Source of the DNA: an uncultured Bacteroidales bacterium
GTDB taxonomy: Bacteria; Bacteroidota; Bacteroidia; Bacteroidales; UBA932
Assembly: GCA_905235775.1 (NCBI GenBank)
Contig: CAJOMY010000006.1
Span: 1-21,552 of the forward strand
Length of the DNA stretch: 21,552 bases
Direction: 5' to 3'
Below are positions 10,219-17,401 of the stretch, one piece after another. The translations under genes were made by a program, and so were the position numbers. Each line of letters starts with the position of its first letter. Within the stretch, counting starts at the first letter, position 1. Below the pieces are notes generated by a model, which saw only the letters and a program-made list of their open reading frames with translations, did no database searches and was not told the DNA's origin.

Positions 10219-10250
10219 TTGCATAAATGGACAAAAAATGCGTATATTTG
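10219..10250 (+). promoter_or_regulatory. Bacteroidota-type promoter of the SusC3/SusD3 unit
   Basis: A -33 TTG (10219-10221) and a perfect -7 TATATTTG (10243-10250) are separated by 21 bp. The -7 octamer is identical to that of the SusC2 promoter. The expected transcript start near 10257 leaves a leader of about 67 nt. This supports the ATG at 10324 as the SusC3 start. Confidence 0.75.
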
Positions 10251-10323
10251 TTCAAAGAATGCTTTACAACCACATTTTCGCATTCCGAGCACAACAAGAA
10301 AACATTTACCGATCAGATTTACG

Positions 10324-13300
10324 ATGCAAAGAAATCTGCTGAGAGTGCGGAGTATCATATTGATACTCTTCACGTTATATGCAGCCATACCTGCCTCCGC
10401 CCAGAACAAGCCCATCAGCGGCAAGGTGGTCGACAGTTCGGGCCAGCCTGTCATTGACGCCTATGTCACCGTGGTCGGAAACATCCGGGTCAGCACCATC
10501 ACCGGCCTGGACGGTTCTTACGCGCTTATCGTCCCTGCCGGAGCGGCCATCCGTGTCGAATGTATGGGCTACATCCCCCAGACCTTCACCGTCGGCGACC
10601 ACAACGTTTACGACATCATCCTCGAGGAAGATCTCCAGCTCCTCGAAGAGACGGTCGTCATCGGTTACGGCTCGCAGCGCAAGAGCGACCTGACGGGGTC
10701 GGTGGTGGCGCTGGGCCTCGACGATTTCCGCAACCAGTCCACCACCGACGCCGCGGCCGCCCTGCAGGGCAAAGCCTCGGGCGTACACGTCATCAACAAC
10801 GGCGCCCCCGGCAGCGGATCGGACGTCCGCGTGCGCGGCTATTCCTCCAACGGCGGGGACATCGCCCCGCTCTACATCGTGGACGGCCTCCAGGTGCCGA
10901 GCATCCAGTACCTTGACCCTTCCCTGATCCAATCCATCGACATCCTGAAAGACGCCGCCTCCGCCGCCATCTACGGCGCACAGGCCGGCAACGGTGTCGT
11001 GCTGGTGACCACCAAGACCGGCGGCGACGGCCGTCCGGTCGTGTCGTACAAGGGCAAGGCCACGATGCAGAATTTCTCCCGCCGGCCTGAGATGAACCGC
11101 CCGGAGCTGCTCACCTATCTCGGCCATGAGTATGGCACCACCTGGGTCGACAAGATGCTCGCCGACTTCGACTACGACCACCCGAACTACCCGGACGGAG
11201 TCATCGACCAGGACTGGATCAGCGCCTACATCGAGCCGTCCTGGACCCAGCAGCACGCCGTCACCTTCTCCGGCGGCAACCACAGCGGACATTATTTCGC
11301 CTCTTTCAACTATCTGAACGAAAACGGCATCGTCCGCGGGGACAAGGATGTCTACAAGCGCCTCACCGCGCAGGTGAACGCCGACTACCAGGTCTTCCGC
11401 TGGCTGCAGATCGGCAGCAACAACTCCATCGAGCGATGGGACACCAAGAGCGTCTCGCAACGCGGGTACTCCTCGACCTTCGAGGTGATGCTCCTCATGG
11501 ACCCGCTGACTCCGGTCTATTGGACGTCCGTCGCCGAAATGTCCAATGATGTGCGCACCATGTACGATCGCGTGATGGCCGGCGATCCGACCGTCCCCAA
11601 ATACCGCTTCCTGGGCGACGGGAACGGCTGGTTCGCGAACACCAAGTATTCCGACACGGAAGGCAGCCCGCTCGCCCGGCGCGACGCCACCGACAGCGCC
11701 AGCAGCGGGTTCAATATCTACGGGACCTTCTTCACCAACATCAACCTGTTCCGGGTCATCACCTTCACCTCCCGCTTCGGCTACCGGATCAGCCAGAGCA
11801 TGGCCCACAGCTACACCGCACCTTTCTACATCGGGCGCGGCAGCCAGGACAACTACACAATCTCGGCCGATTCCAGCCAGGGCTTCTACTACCAGTGGGA
11901 GAATTTCGCCAACTACGAGCTCAACCGCGGGAAGCACGAACTCACCCTGATGGCCGGCATGTCCTATCGCGAGGAAAACACGGACAACCTGAGCGCCAGC
12001 GCCAACGGCCCGGACGTGCTCACCCGCTATGAGCCGCAGTTCCAGTTCCTGGATTTCGTGAAGGGCGACGCCCCCAAGACCATTTCAAACCTGCCCTCCA
12101 AGACGGCCTCGCTCGCCTACTTCGGCCGTCTGGTCTACAGTTTCGACAACCGCTACGCCATTCAGGCCAATTTCCGCGCCGACGCTTTCGACTCCTCCAA
12201 GCTTCCCAAGAACAATCGCTGGGGCTTCTTCCCCTCCTTCTCCGCGGGCTGGACCATCAGCAACGAACCCTTCTTCCGGAACAACGTCGACAGCCGGAAG
12301 TTCAACTTCCTCAAGCTGCGCGCCTCCTGGGGCCGCAACGGCAACATCAGCGTCCTGAACGGCTACCGCTACGCCACCAATATCGCCATCGGCAGCAGCT
12401 GGTACCAGTACGACCCGGCCATGCCGGGTTCCACCTTCAGCTCGGCGCCGGACTATACCAACGGCCTGCCGAACCCGAATCTCAAGTGGGAGACTTCCGA
12501 GCAGCTCGACCTCGGTCTGGACGTCGGCTTTTTCGACAACCGGCTCAGGTTCACCACCGACTACTTCAACAAGCAGACGAAGGACCTGCTCTTCGACGTG
12601 ACCGTCCCCATCGAGCAGGGCTCCGCCACTACCACAGTCAACGGCGGCCGCGTGCTGAACCGGGGCTGGGAGTTCGACCTCCAGTGGCAGGACGTCGTCC
12701 GCGACTTCAACTACTCCGTCAAGCTCAATTTCTCCACGCTGCACAATGAAGTCCTGGAGCTGGCGACCAATGCACCCCGCATCACGGTCGCCGACGCCGG
12801 TGCCACCAACTACAAGATCCGCACAGCCTTCGAGCCGGGCTACCCGGTGTGGTACCTGCTGGGTTATATTTACGAGGGCCTCGACTCGGAAGGCGATCCG
12901 ATCTATACGGACGTCAACGGAGACGGGAGCATCTCCGACGAAGACATGACCTATATCGGCCATGGCACCCCGAAATTCACCTACGGTCTGACGTTCAACG
13001 CGAACTGGAAGGGCTTCGACTTCACCCTCTATGGCGCCGGCGCCGGAGGCAACTACATCGTGCCGGTCCTGCACCACACCGGATTCAAGAACGGCCTGAA
13101 GGTCTATCTGCAGAACGCCAACACCGACGACAATCCGGATGGCTCGATGCCGCATCCCTCCAAGATCGTCAGCCCGGACGAACCGTTCTGGTCCTCCACG
13201 GGCAACGCCTTCCGCGGAGACTTCTTCCGCATCAAGCAGCTGCAGCTGGGCTACTCGCTTCCGGCTTCGATCCTGCGCAGGACTCCGATCACCCAGGTCC

Positions 13301-13458
13301 GCTTCTACGCGTCGCTGGATGACTTCTTCACGATCAGCGCCTACCCCGGACTCGATCCGGAGACGGCCTCGACCAACAACACGACGGGAACCGGTCTCGA
13401 CTGGGGCGCATATCCGACCATGCAGAAAGTAATCTTCGGCATCAACGTGACCTTCTAA
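10324..13458 (+). CDS. SusC-like TonB-dependent outer-membrane transporter (SusC3)
   Basis: This is a complete SusC of 1044 residues. I start it at 10324 because that ATG opens a proper signal peptide (MQRNLLRVRS..., cleavage after ASA at residue 26) and lies just downstream of the promoter. The frame stays open further upstream, but that part overlaps the promoter and terminator. Domains in order are signal peptide, carboxypeptidase-regulatory-like domain (about 28-100), LEETVVIGYGSQRK (107-120), plug with DAASAAIYGAQAGNGVVLVT, and barrel ending GINVTF. An EF-hand-like loop lies at residues 863-874 (DVNGDGSISDED). It is paralogous to SusC1: both share YKRLTAQVNADY, YYQWENFANY and FRADAFDSSKL blocks. 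It pairs with SusD3, 12 nt downstream. Substrate unknown. Confidence 0.97.
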   Translation: MQRNLLRVRSIILILFTLYAAIPASAQNKPISGKVVDSSGQPVIDAYVTVVGNIRVSTITGLDGSYALIVPAGAAIRVECMGYIPQTFTVGDHNVYDIILEEDLQLLEETVVIGYGSQRKSDLTGSVVALGLDDFRNQSTTDAAAALQGKASGVHVINNGAPGSGSDVRVRGYSSNGGDIAPLYIVDGLQVPSIQYLDPSLIQSIDILKDAASAAIYGAQAGNGVVLVTTKTGGDGRPVVSYKGKATMQNFSRRPEMNRPELLTYLGHEYGTTWVDKMLADFDYDHPNYPDGVIDQDWISAYIEPSWTQQHAVTFSGGNHSGHYFASFNYLNENGIVRGDKDVYKRLTAQVNADYQVFRWLQIGSNNSIERWDTKSVSQRGYSSTFEVMLLMDPLTPVYWTSVAEMSNDVRTMYDRVMAGDPTVPKYRFLGDGNGWFANTKYSDTEGSPLARRDATDSASSGFNIYGTFFTNINLFRVITFTSRFGYRISQSMAHSYTAPFYIGRGSQDNYTISADSSQGFYYQWENFANYELNRGKHELTLMAGMSYREENTDNLSASANGPDVLTRYEPQFQFLDFVKGDAPKTISNLPSKTASLAYFGRLVYSFDNRYAIQANFRADAFDSSKLPKNNRWGFFPSFSAGWTISNEPFFRNNVDSRKFNFLKLRASWGRNGNISVLNGYRYATNIAIGSSWYQYDPAMPGSTFSSAPDYTNGLPNPNLKWETSEQLDLGLDVGFFDNRLRFTTDYFNKQTKDLLFDVTVPIEQGSATTTVNGGRVLNRGWEFDLQWQDVVRDFNYSVKLNFSTLHNEVLELATNAPRITVADAGATNYKIRTAFEPGYPVWYLLGYIYEGLDSEGDPIYTDVNGDGSISDEDMTYIGHGTPKFTYGLTFNANWKGFDFTLYGAGAGGNYIVPVLHHTGFKNGLKVYLQNANTDDNPDGSMPHPSKIVSPDEPFWSSTGNAFRGDFFRIKQLQLGYSLPASILRRTPITQVRFYASLDDFFTISAYPGLDPETASTNNTTGTGLDWGAYPTMQKVIFGINVTF

Positions 13459-13470
13459 ACGACCTGCAAG

Positions 13471-15312
13471 ATGAAAAGAATCCTGATCCCCATACTCCTC
13501 GGCCTGTCATTCCTGGCCGGCTCCTGCCAGCACCTGCTGGACATCCCCCAGAAGGGAGTCATCAGCGAGGCCGACTTCTATGCTTCCGACGAAGACGCCG
13601 CCGCCCTGCTGGCCAACATGTACGCCAGCCTGCTTGCACCGGACGGTGTGGCCAGCTCGTCCGGCATCTACAACTCGCAGCTGATGATCCTGAACTACTC
13701 CGCAGATGACGTGCTTGCGGCGGGCGGCGAGATAGACGACCACCTTGATTTCCGCGTATTCGACGAATTCCGCTACGACGACGCCAACACTCCCCTGCTG
13801 AACCTGTATTACGGATACGAGCGCGGCATCTACGCCGCCAACCTGATCATTTCCCATTTCTCGACGGAGAATATCGACGGCGAGGAGCCCTATTTCTCCA
13901 GCGACTTCACCGACCAGTGCGTGGAGGAAGCCCGCGTGATGCGCGCCTACCTGCACATGATGATGGCCCTGTCCTGGTACGCTCCGAACATCGTGGACCG
14001 CCTGCTGGCATTCGACGAACTGCCGGTCCAGGCCCAAGACCAGTCCCAGGTGCTCAAGTGGGTCATCGCCGAATGTGAAAAGGCTATCCGTTCCGGCAAG
14101 CTGCCCGACCGGAACGGCCCCGGAGACCAGCTCGCCACCGCCCGCATGAGCGTGGGCTTCGCCCGTTTCGTGGCCGGCAAGGCAGCCGTGTTCAACAACC
14201 AGATGGACGTTGCCCGCCAGCACCTCGGCGACCTCATCGAATCCGGCGATTACGAGCTGACCCCCTCCGACGAGTTCTGGACCCTCTTCCACCGGGCCGG
14301 AGACGGCAACTGCGAGAAGATCTTCGAGCCGAATTTCCTGGAAGACCCCAACTTCACCAGCAATGCCTGGGGCATCGGGTCCCCCATTCTCCGGGGCCGC
14401 TGGATGATTGCCAATGTGCTCTGCTGGCGCACCGGCAACCTGGCTTCCACGCCGTCCGTCTGTGAGAAGATCTCCGGATCCGGCGGCGGATGGGGCGGCG
14501 GCGCCATCCAGGAGGACTTCGCCCGGAAGTTCCTGGAGCACGACGGCAACTCCCCGCGCCGTCTGGCGACCTTCCTCACCGAGGAAGAGTGGCTCTACGA
14601 GATGGACTGGGGCGGCTCCCTGGTCAATGACGGCACACGGGAGCAGAAGCAGGCCGACCCGATGCGCGGCATCTCCATGCAGAGCGGCCTGTACAGCCAC
14701 GGGCCTTACTTCGAGTGGAAACTCATGGTCTATCACAACCCGCCGAAGATCCTTACCCAGGGCAAGGAGTACCCGGCCGACAACCTGGAAGGGCTGGGCG
14801 GCAACTCCAACCAGACGAATTTCAACCTGGCCCGCTACGCCGAAGCGCTCCTGCTCTATGCCGAAGCGTGCCTCGGATCCCCCGATGAAAAGAAGGGCCT
14901 CAAGGCCCTGCAGGATGTCCAGCGGCGCTCCGGCTCCGGCAAGATCAGCAAGGAGCTGACCCTCAAGGACATCCAAGAAGAGAAGCAGTATGAACTCTGG
15001 TTCGAGGGCTGCCGCTTCCATGACCTCGTCCGCTGGAGCCTGCGGGGCTTCGCCGACCTGAACAAGATCTACAACTCTTCCGGCATACACGAACGCATCC
15101 CGACGCTGAACGACGCCTATTTCCTGTTGGACGGCGACGCCCCCGCCTACCCGCAGTATTATGGCAAGGAACACCACCTGGTAGAGAGCTATTCCCAGGC
15201 GAAGTTCAACGCCTTCACGATCGGCCGGCACGAATACCTCCCCTTCCCGCGGGATGTCAAGATCGCCAATCCGAACCTGACGGACGTGCGCGGCTGGGAA
15301 GATTACAAGTAA
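13471..15312 (+). CDS. SusD-like surface lipoprotein (SusD3)
   Basis: This is the lipoprotein partner of SusC3, 613 residues long. The signal peptide carries lipobox AGSC with the lipidated Cys at residue 19, followed by QHLLDIPQKGVIS. This start is nearly the same as in SusD1, and the two also share an FHxAGDG segment. The SusD signature is present: RYAEALLLYAEAC from residue 455 and RFHDLVRWS from residue 515. It starts 12 nt after the SusC3 stop. Unlike SusD1 and SusD2 it is not followed by a terminator: the tadA start codon lies one base after its TAA, so the two genes are probably on one transcript. Ligand unknown. Confidence 0.95.
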   Translation: MKRILIPILLGLSFLAGSCQHLLDIPQKGVISEADFYASDEDAAALLANMYASLLAPDGVASSSGIYNSQLMILNYSADDVLAAGGEIDDHLDFRVFDEFRYDDANTPLLNLYYGYERGIYAANLIISHFSTENIDGEEPYFSSDFTDQCVEEARVMRAYLHMMMALSWYAPNIVDRLLAFDELPVQAQDQSQVLKWVIAECEKAIRSGKLPDRNGPGDQLATARMSVGFARFVAGKAAVFNNQMDVARQHLGDLIESGDYELTPSDEFWTLFHRAGDGNCEKIFEPNFLEDPNFTSNAWGIGSPILRGRWMIANVLCWRTGNLASTPSVCEKISGSGGGWGGGAIQEDFARKFLEHDGNSPRRLATFLTEEEWLYEMDWGGSLVNDGTREQKQADPMRGISMQSGLYSHGPYFEWKLMVYHNPPKILTQGKEYPADNLEGLGGNSNQTNFNLARYAEALLLYAEACLGSPDEKKGLKALQDVQRRSGSGKISKELTLKDIQEEKQYELWFEGCRFHDLVRWSLRGFADLNKIYNSSGIHERIPTLNDAYFLLDGDAPAYPQYYGKEHHLVESYSQAKFNAFTIGRHEYLPFPRDVKIANPNLTDVRGWEDYK

Positions 15313-15313
15313 G

Positions 15314-15748
15314 ATGGAGACTGACGAGAAATATATGCGCGAGGCGCTGCGCGAAGCCCGGGCGGCCAGCGCGGAGGACGAGGTGCCGATCGGGGCCGTC
15401 GTCGTCTGCCGCGGCCGCATCATCGCCCGCGGGCACAACATGACCGAACGGCTGCACGATCCCACAGCCCACGCCGAGATGATCGCGCTCACCGCGGCGA
15501 CGGAAGCCCTGGGCGGGAAATATCTCGACGATTGCACGCTCTATGTGACCGTGGAGCCCTGCCCGATGTGTGCCGCAGCGCTCTGCTGGGCGCAGCTCGG
15601 GCGGCTCGTCTGGGCTGCGTCCGACCCGCGCCGCGGCTACTCCCGCTTCTCCCCCGGCCTGCTCCATCCGCGCACCGAAGTCGTCTCCGGCATCCTTGCC
15701 GACGAATGCGGCACGCTCGTCTCCGATTATTTCAAGCAGAAACGATAA
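15314..15748 (+). CDS. tadA: tRNA-specific adenosine deaminase TadA (nucleoside deaminase family)
   Basis: TadA converts adenosine to inosine at the wobble position of tRNA-Arg (anticodon ACG) in the cytoplasm and is usually essential. The 144 residues carry the zinc deaminase motifs in the TadA form. HDPTAHAEM contains Zn-ligand His53 and catalytic Glu55, and EPCPMCAAAL contains Zn-ligand Cys83 and Cys86. The length is slightly below the E. coli enzyme. Other deaminases of this fold (guanine or cytosine deaminase) are possible, but the HDPTAHAE and PCPMC context favours TadA. The ATG lies 1 nt after the susD3 stop with no promoter motif just upstream, so expression probably depends on readthrough from the SusC3/SusD3 unit or on an internal promoter I cannot see. 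The tRNA-Gln promoter starts 7 nt after its stop. Confidence 0.88.
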   Translation: METDEKYMREALREARAASAEDEVPIGAVVVCRGRIIARGHNMTERLHDPTAHAEMIALTAATEALGGKYLDDCTLYVTVEPCPMCAAALCWAQLGRLVWAASDPRRGYSRFSPGLLHPRTEVVSGILADECGTLVSDYFKQKR

Positions 15749-15755
15749 TTTTTGC

Positions 15756-15763
15756 TATCTTTG
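15756..15763 (+). promoter_or_regulatory. -7 element of the tRNA-Gln promoter
   Basis: TATCTTTG is a perfect match to the Bacteroidota -7 consensus TAnnTTTG. It places the transcript start around 15768-15770, a few bases before the mature tRNA 5' end. I see no clear -33 TTG at the expected distance. Confidence 0.65.
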
Positions 15764-15773
15764 CACCCGGAAT

Positions 15774-15844
15774 TGAGGTATGGTGTAATGGTAGCACTAC
15801 AGATTTTGGTTCTGTCTGTTCTGGTTCGAATCCGGATACCTCAA
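15774..15844 (+). tRNA. tRNA-Gln (anticodon TTG)
   Basis: A complete cloverleaf can be folded. The acceptor stem TGAGGTA (15774-15780) pairs fully with TACCTCA (15837-15843), starting with the U1-A72 pair common in tRNA-Gln. The D stem is GTG/CAC with GG in its loop (15790-15791). The anticodon stem is ACAGA/TCTGT (15799-15803 / 15811-15815) around loop TTTTGGT, with anticodon TTG at 15806-15808 reading CAA. The T stem is TCTGG/CCGGA with loop TTCGAAT. The discriminator base is A15844. CCA is not encoded, so it must be added after transcription. Its 3' end is part of a long inverted repeat described separately. Confidence 0.96.
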
Positions 15845-15890
15845 CAGAAAAAAGCTGGCCTGCCGCCAGCTTTTTTCTGTTGAGGTATCC
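15834..15890. repeat. Perfect 26-bp inverted repeat spanning the tRNA-Gln 3' end
   Basis: Arms 15834-15859 and 15865-15890 are exact reverse complements around a 5-nt spacer. The left arm includes the last 10 bases of the folded tRNA (GGATACCTCA, the T-stem end and acceptor 3' strand). The right arm therefore ends with TGAGGTATCC, and its first seven bases repeat the acceptor 5' strand of the tRNA (15774-15780). This extends well beyond what a terminator needs. Confidence 0.9.
15844..15880. terminator. Bidirectional intrinsic terminator after tRNA-Gln
   Basis: A perfect 16-bp hairpin is formed by 15844-15859 and 15865-15880 around loop CTGCC. The stem has a GCTGGC core flanked by six A on the left and six T on the right, so it can stop transcription from either strand. 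This suits its place between convergent units: tadA and tRNA-Gln from the left, and the glpA-glpB-barrel genes from the right. Confidence 0.85.
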
Positions 15891-16001
15891 CCCACTTCGT
15901 TCAATCGGGGGAAGAATCCCCCGACACCCCCTCGGTCGCATTGCTCCAAATTATCCGCCCTGCAGCCAGCTTTTTTCTGTTAAGGTGTCTCCACTTCGTT
16001 C
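15861..16001. repeat. Direct repeat pair, about 41 nt each, offset by 100 nt
   Basis: Bases 15861-15902 and 15961-16001 align with four substitutions and one single-base gap. Both contain GCCAGCTTTTTTCTGT, a TGAGGTATC/TAAGGTGTC segment and CCACTTCGTTC. The 177-nt gap between tRNA-Gln and the barrel gene is made up of these copies plus a G-tract hairpin (15906-15912 with 15917-15923, loop AGAA). I see no gene in it. Confidence 0.75.
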
Positions 16002-16021
16002 GTATTTTCGGACGGAGCGGG

Positions 16022-17371
16022 TTAGAAGATGTAGTTCAGGCCGATCCGGATGCCGAGGCCCGTGCCGTCGTTCTTGTCGAAGCACTTGGCGAACTCGAAA
16101 CCGACATTGAAGTTCTGGTTCATGATTATGTGAAGACCGAGGCCGGCGCCCATGTGCAGCTTTTCGTTCTGTCCGGTGTAGAAATCGGAAGCGAAATACT
16201 TTTTGTCTCCCACGGTAGCAACCGGGAACAAATCATCCGGCTCCGGCTCCACATCGAGGCGCTTCATTTCCTCCAGGCGGTACGGAACGAGAATCATGCC
16301 CATGTCGAAGAAGGGGTTTGCGGAGATGGCCCAGTTCTGGTTGATCCAGCGGAACTTGGCGAAGGCCCAGCGGAACTCGAAGTTGGTCCAGATGTAGCTG
16401 TTGCCCTGCAGGCGGTTCGCGATCGTACCCCGGACGGTGCTGTTGGAGCCCAGGCCGTCGGTGATGATAATCTTGCGGTTGATGGGCTGGATGGTCTGCA
16501 GCGAATAGAACGGGGCGTTGCCGGCAAGCAGGGCCTGGAAACCCAGGTGGGCGCCGAAGACGAGCCGCTCGGTCAGCGGGACGAACTGCTTCACGTGGAT
16601 GGCCAGTTTGAGGTAGTCGTTGCGGTAGTCACGCTTACCGTTCAGGAAATCCGGCGAGCCGAACAGGAAAGCTTCGATGTTGGTGCCCCGGGTCGGATTG
16701 TTCTCATGGTCGCGGGTGTCGAAGACCACGCCGGCCTTGAAGTCCAGATGATTGCCGCCTTTTGCTTCCGCTTCCGGGATGATGCCGTAGCCGACATACA
16801 TGTCATAGAGGGAATAGTCGTTGTAGGGGTCCAGGCTCTTGTTGACGGCGTGTCCCGTCTTGTAGCTGTTGAAGGCGAGTCCGGCCACCCAGCCCCAGTG
16901 GCTGTCGCCGATCTGGCCTTGCGTCGTGAGTTCGAAACGGAGGTCGTCGCGCCGCATCAGATAGAAGCCCTGCCCCTGCTCCGTGATTTTGCTTAGCTCC
17001 GGGACGAACAGGGAGGCGGCACCGTTGAATCCGAAGAAACTGGTGGTCTTGTTGCCGAGATAGGTCAGGTCGGCGGACACGCGGATGCCCGGGATCAAGT
17101 ACTTGCTGTCAAAAAAGATATGGTAGACGGAGTTGCCCTTGGTGTACCAGGAGGCCTCCACGTTGATTTTCCACTTGTAGCCGGGATAAAAGGATCCATC
17201 CCCGTACTGATAGATGTCCAGCAGGGCGCCGTACTGCATGCCGAGGTCGGAAGTGTACCCGATGGCCGGCAGCGGGCCGAAATTGAGTCCGGTCTTGGTG
17301 ATTTCTCCCTGCGCACGGGCTCCCGCCGCTGCAGCGGAGAGCAAGAAAAGGGTGATAAGAATGCGTTTCAT
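16022..17371 (-). CDS. BamA/TamA-family (Omp85-like) outer-membrane beta-barrel protein without POTRA domains
   Basis: This 449-residue protein has a signal peptide (1-20, ending ARA before Gln21) and then almost only beta-barrel sequence, ending GIRIGLNYIF with terminal Phe. Two Omp85 hallmarks are visible: FDTRDHENNPTRGTNIEA (217-234), the strand signature of the surface-antigen domain, and STVRGTIANRLQGN (311-324), which holds the VRG motif of the barrel loop. POTRA domains, needed by BamA itself, are absent, so this is not the main assembly factor. It could be a small surface antigen or a transport barrel; its function is unknown. It starts 30 nt after the glpB stop in the same direction, so it may share that transcript. 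A weak promoter (TTG 17407-17409, 19 bp, CATATTTG 17380-17387) would leave almost no leader. Confidence 0.85.
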   Translation of the reverse strand: MKRILITLFLLSAAAAGARAQGEITKTGLNFGPLPAIGYTSDLGMQYGALLDIYQYGDGSFYPGYKWKINVEASWYTKGNSVYHIFFDSKYLIPGIRVSADLTYLGNKTTSFFGFNGAASLFVPELSKITEQGQGFYLMRRDDLRFELTTQGQIGDSHWGWVAGLAFNSYKTGHAVNKSLDPYNDYSLYDMYVGYGIIPEAEAKGGNHLDFKAGVVFDTRDHENNPTRGTNIEAFLFGSPDFLNGKRDYRNDYLKLAIHVKQFVPLTERLVFGAHLGFQALLAGNAPFYSLQTIQPINRKIIITDGLGSNSTVRGTIANRLQGNSYIWTNFEFRWAFAKFRWINQNWAISANPFFDMGMILVPYRLEEMKRLDVEPEPDDLFPVATVGDKKYFASDFYTGQNEKLHMGAGLGLHIIMNQNFNVGFEFAKCFDKNDGTGLGIRIGLNYIF

Positions 17372-17401
17372 GTCCGTAGCAAATATGGTTGGTTACACAA
17401 T

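Noticed and set aside
5122..10224. A 1700-codon open frame on the minus strand opposite susC2 and susD2
   Set aside because: It lies exactly antisense to two well-recognised genes and resembles no protein family. Its Val/Asp/Glu/Gly-rich composition is what high-GC codon use gives on the opposite strand.
10126..10323. N-terminal extension of SusC3 from a TTG at 10126
   Set aside because: The extension covers the susD2 terminator and the SusC3 promoter. The signal peptide starts at the ATG at 10324.
13507..15537. A 676-codon minus-strand open frame opposite susD3 and tadA, and similar long frames at 2888-4618 and 10375-11937
   Set aside because: All are antisense to clear SusC, SusD or TadA coding sequence, with no recognisable domain and no promoter, so they are composition artefacts.
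15732..15941. Small minus-strand open frame across tRNA-Gln
   Set aside because: It is antisense to the tRNA and the terminator. Such tRNA-derived peptides are a common annotation error.
15774..16021. Attachment site of an integrated element at tRNA-Gln
   Set aside because: No integrase, excisionase or phage gene is in the window. The repeated tRNA end is an inverted copy rather than the direct copy that site-specific integration leaves.
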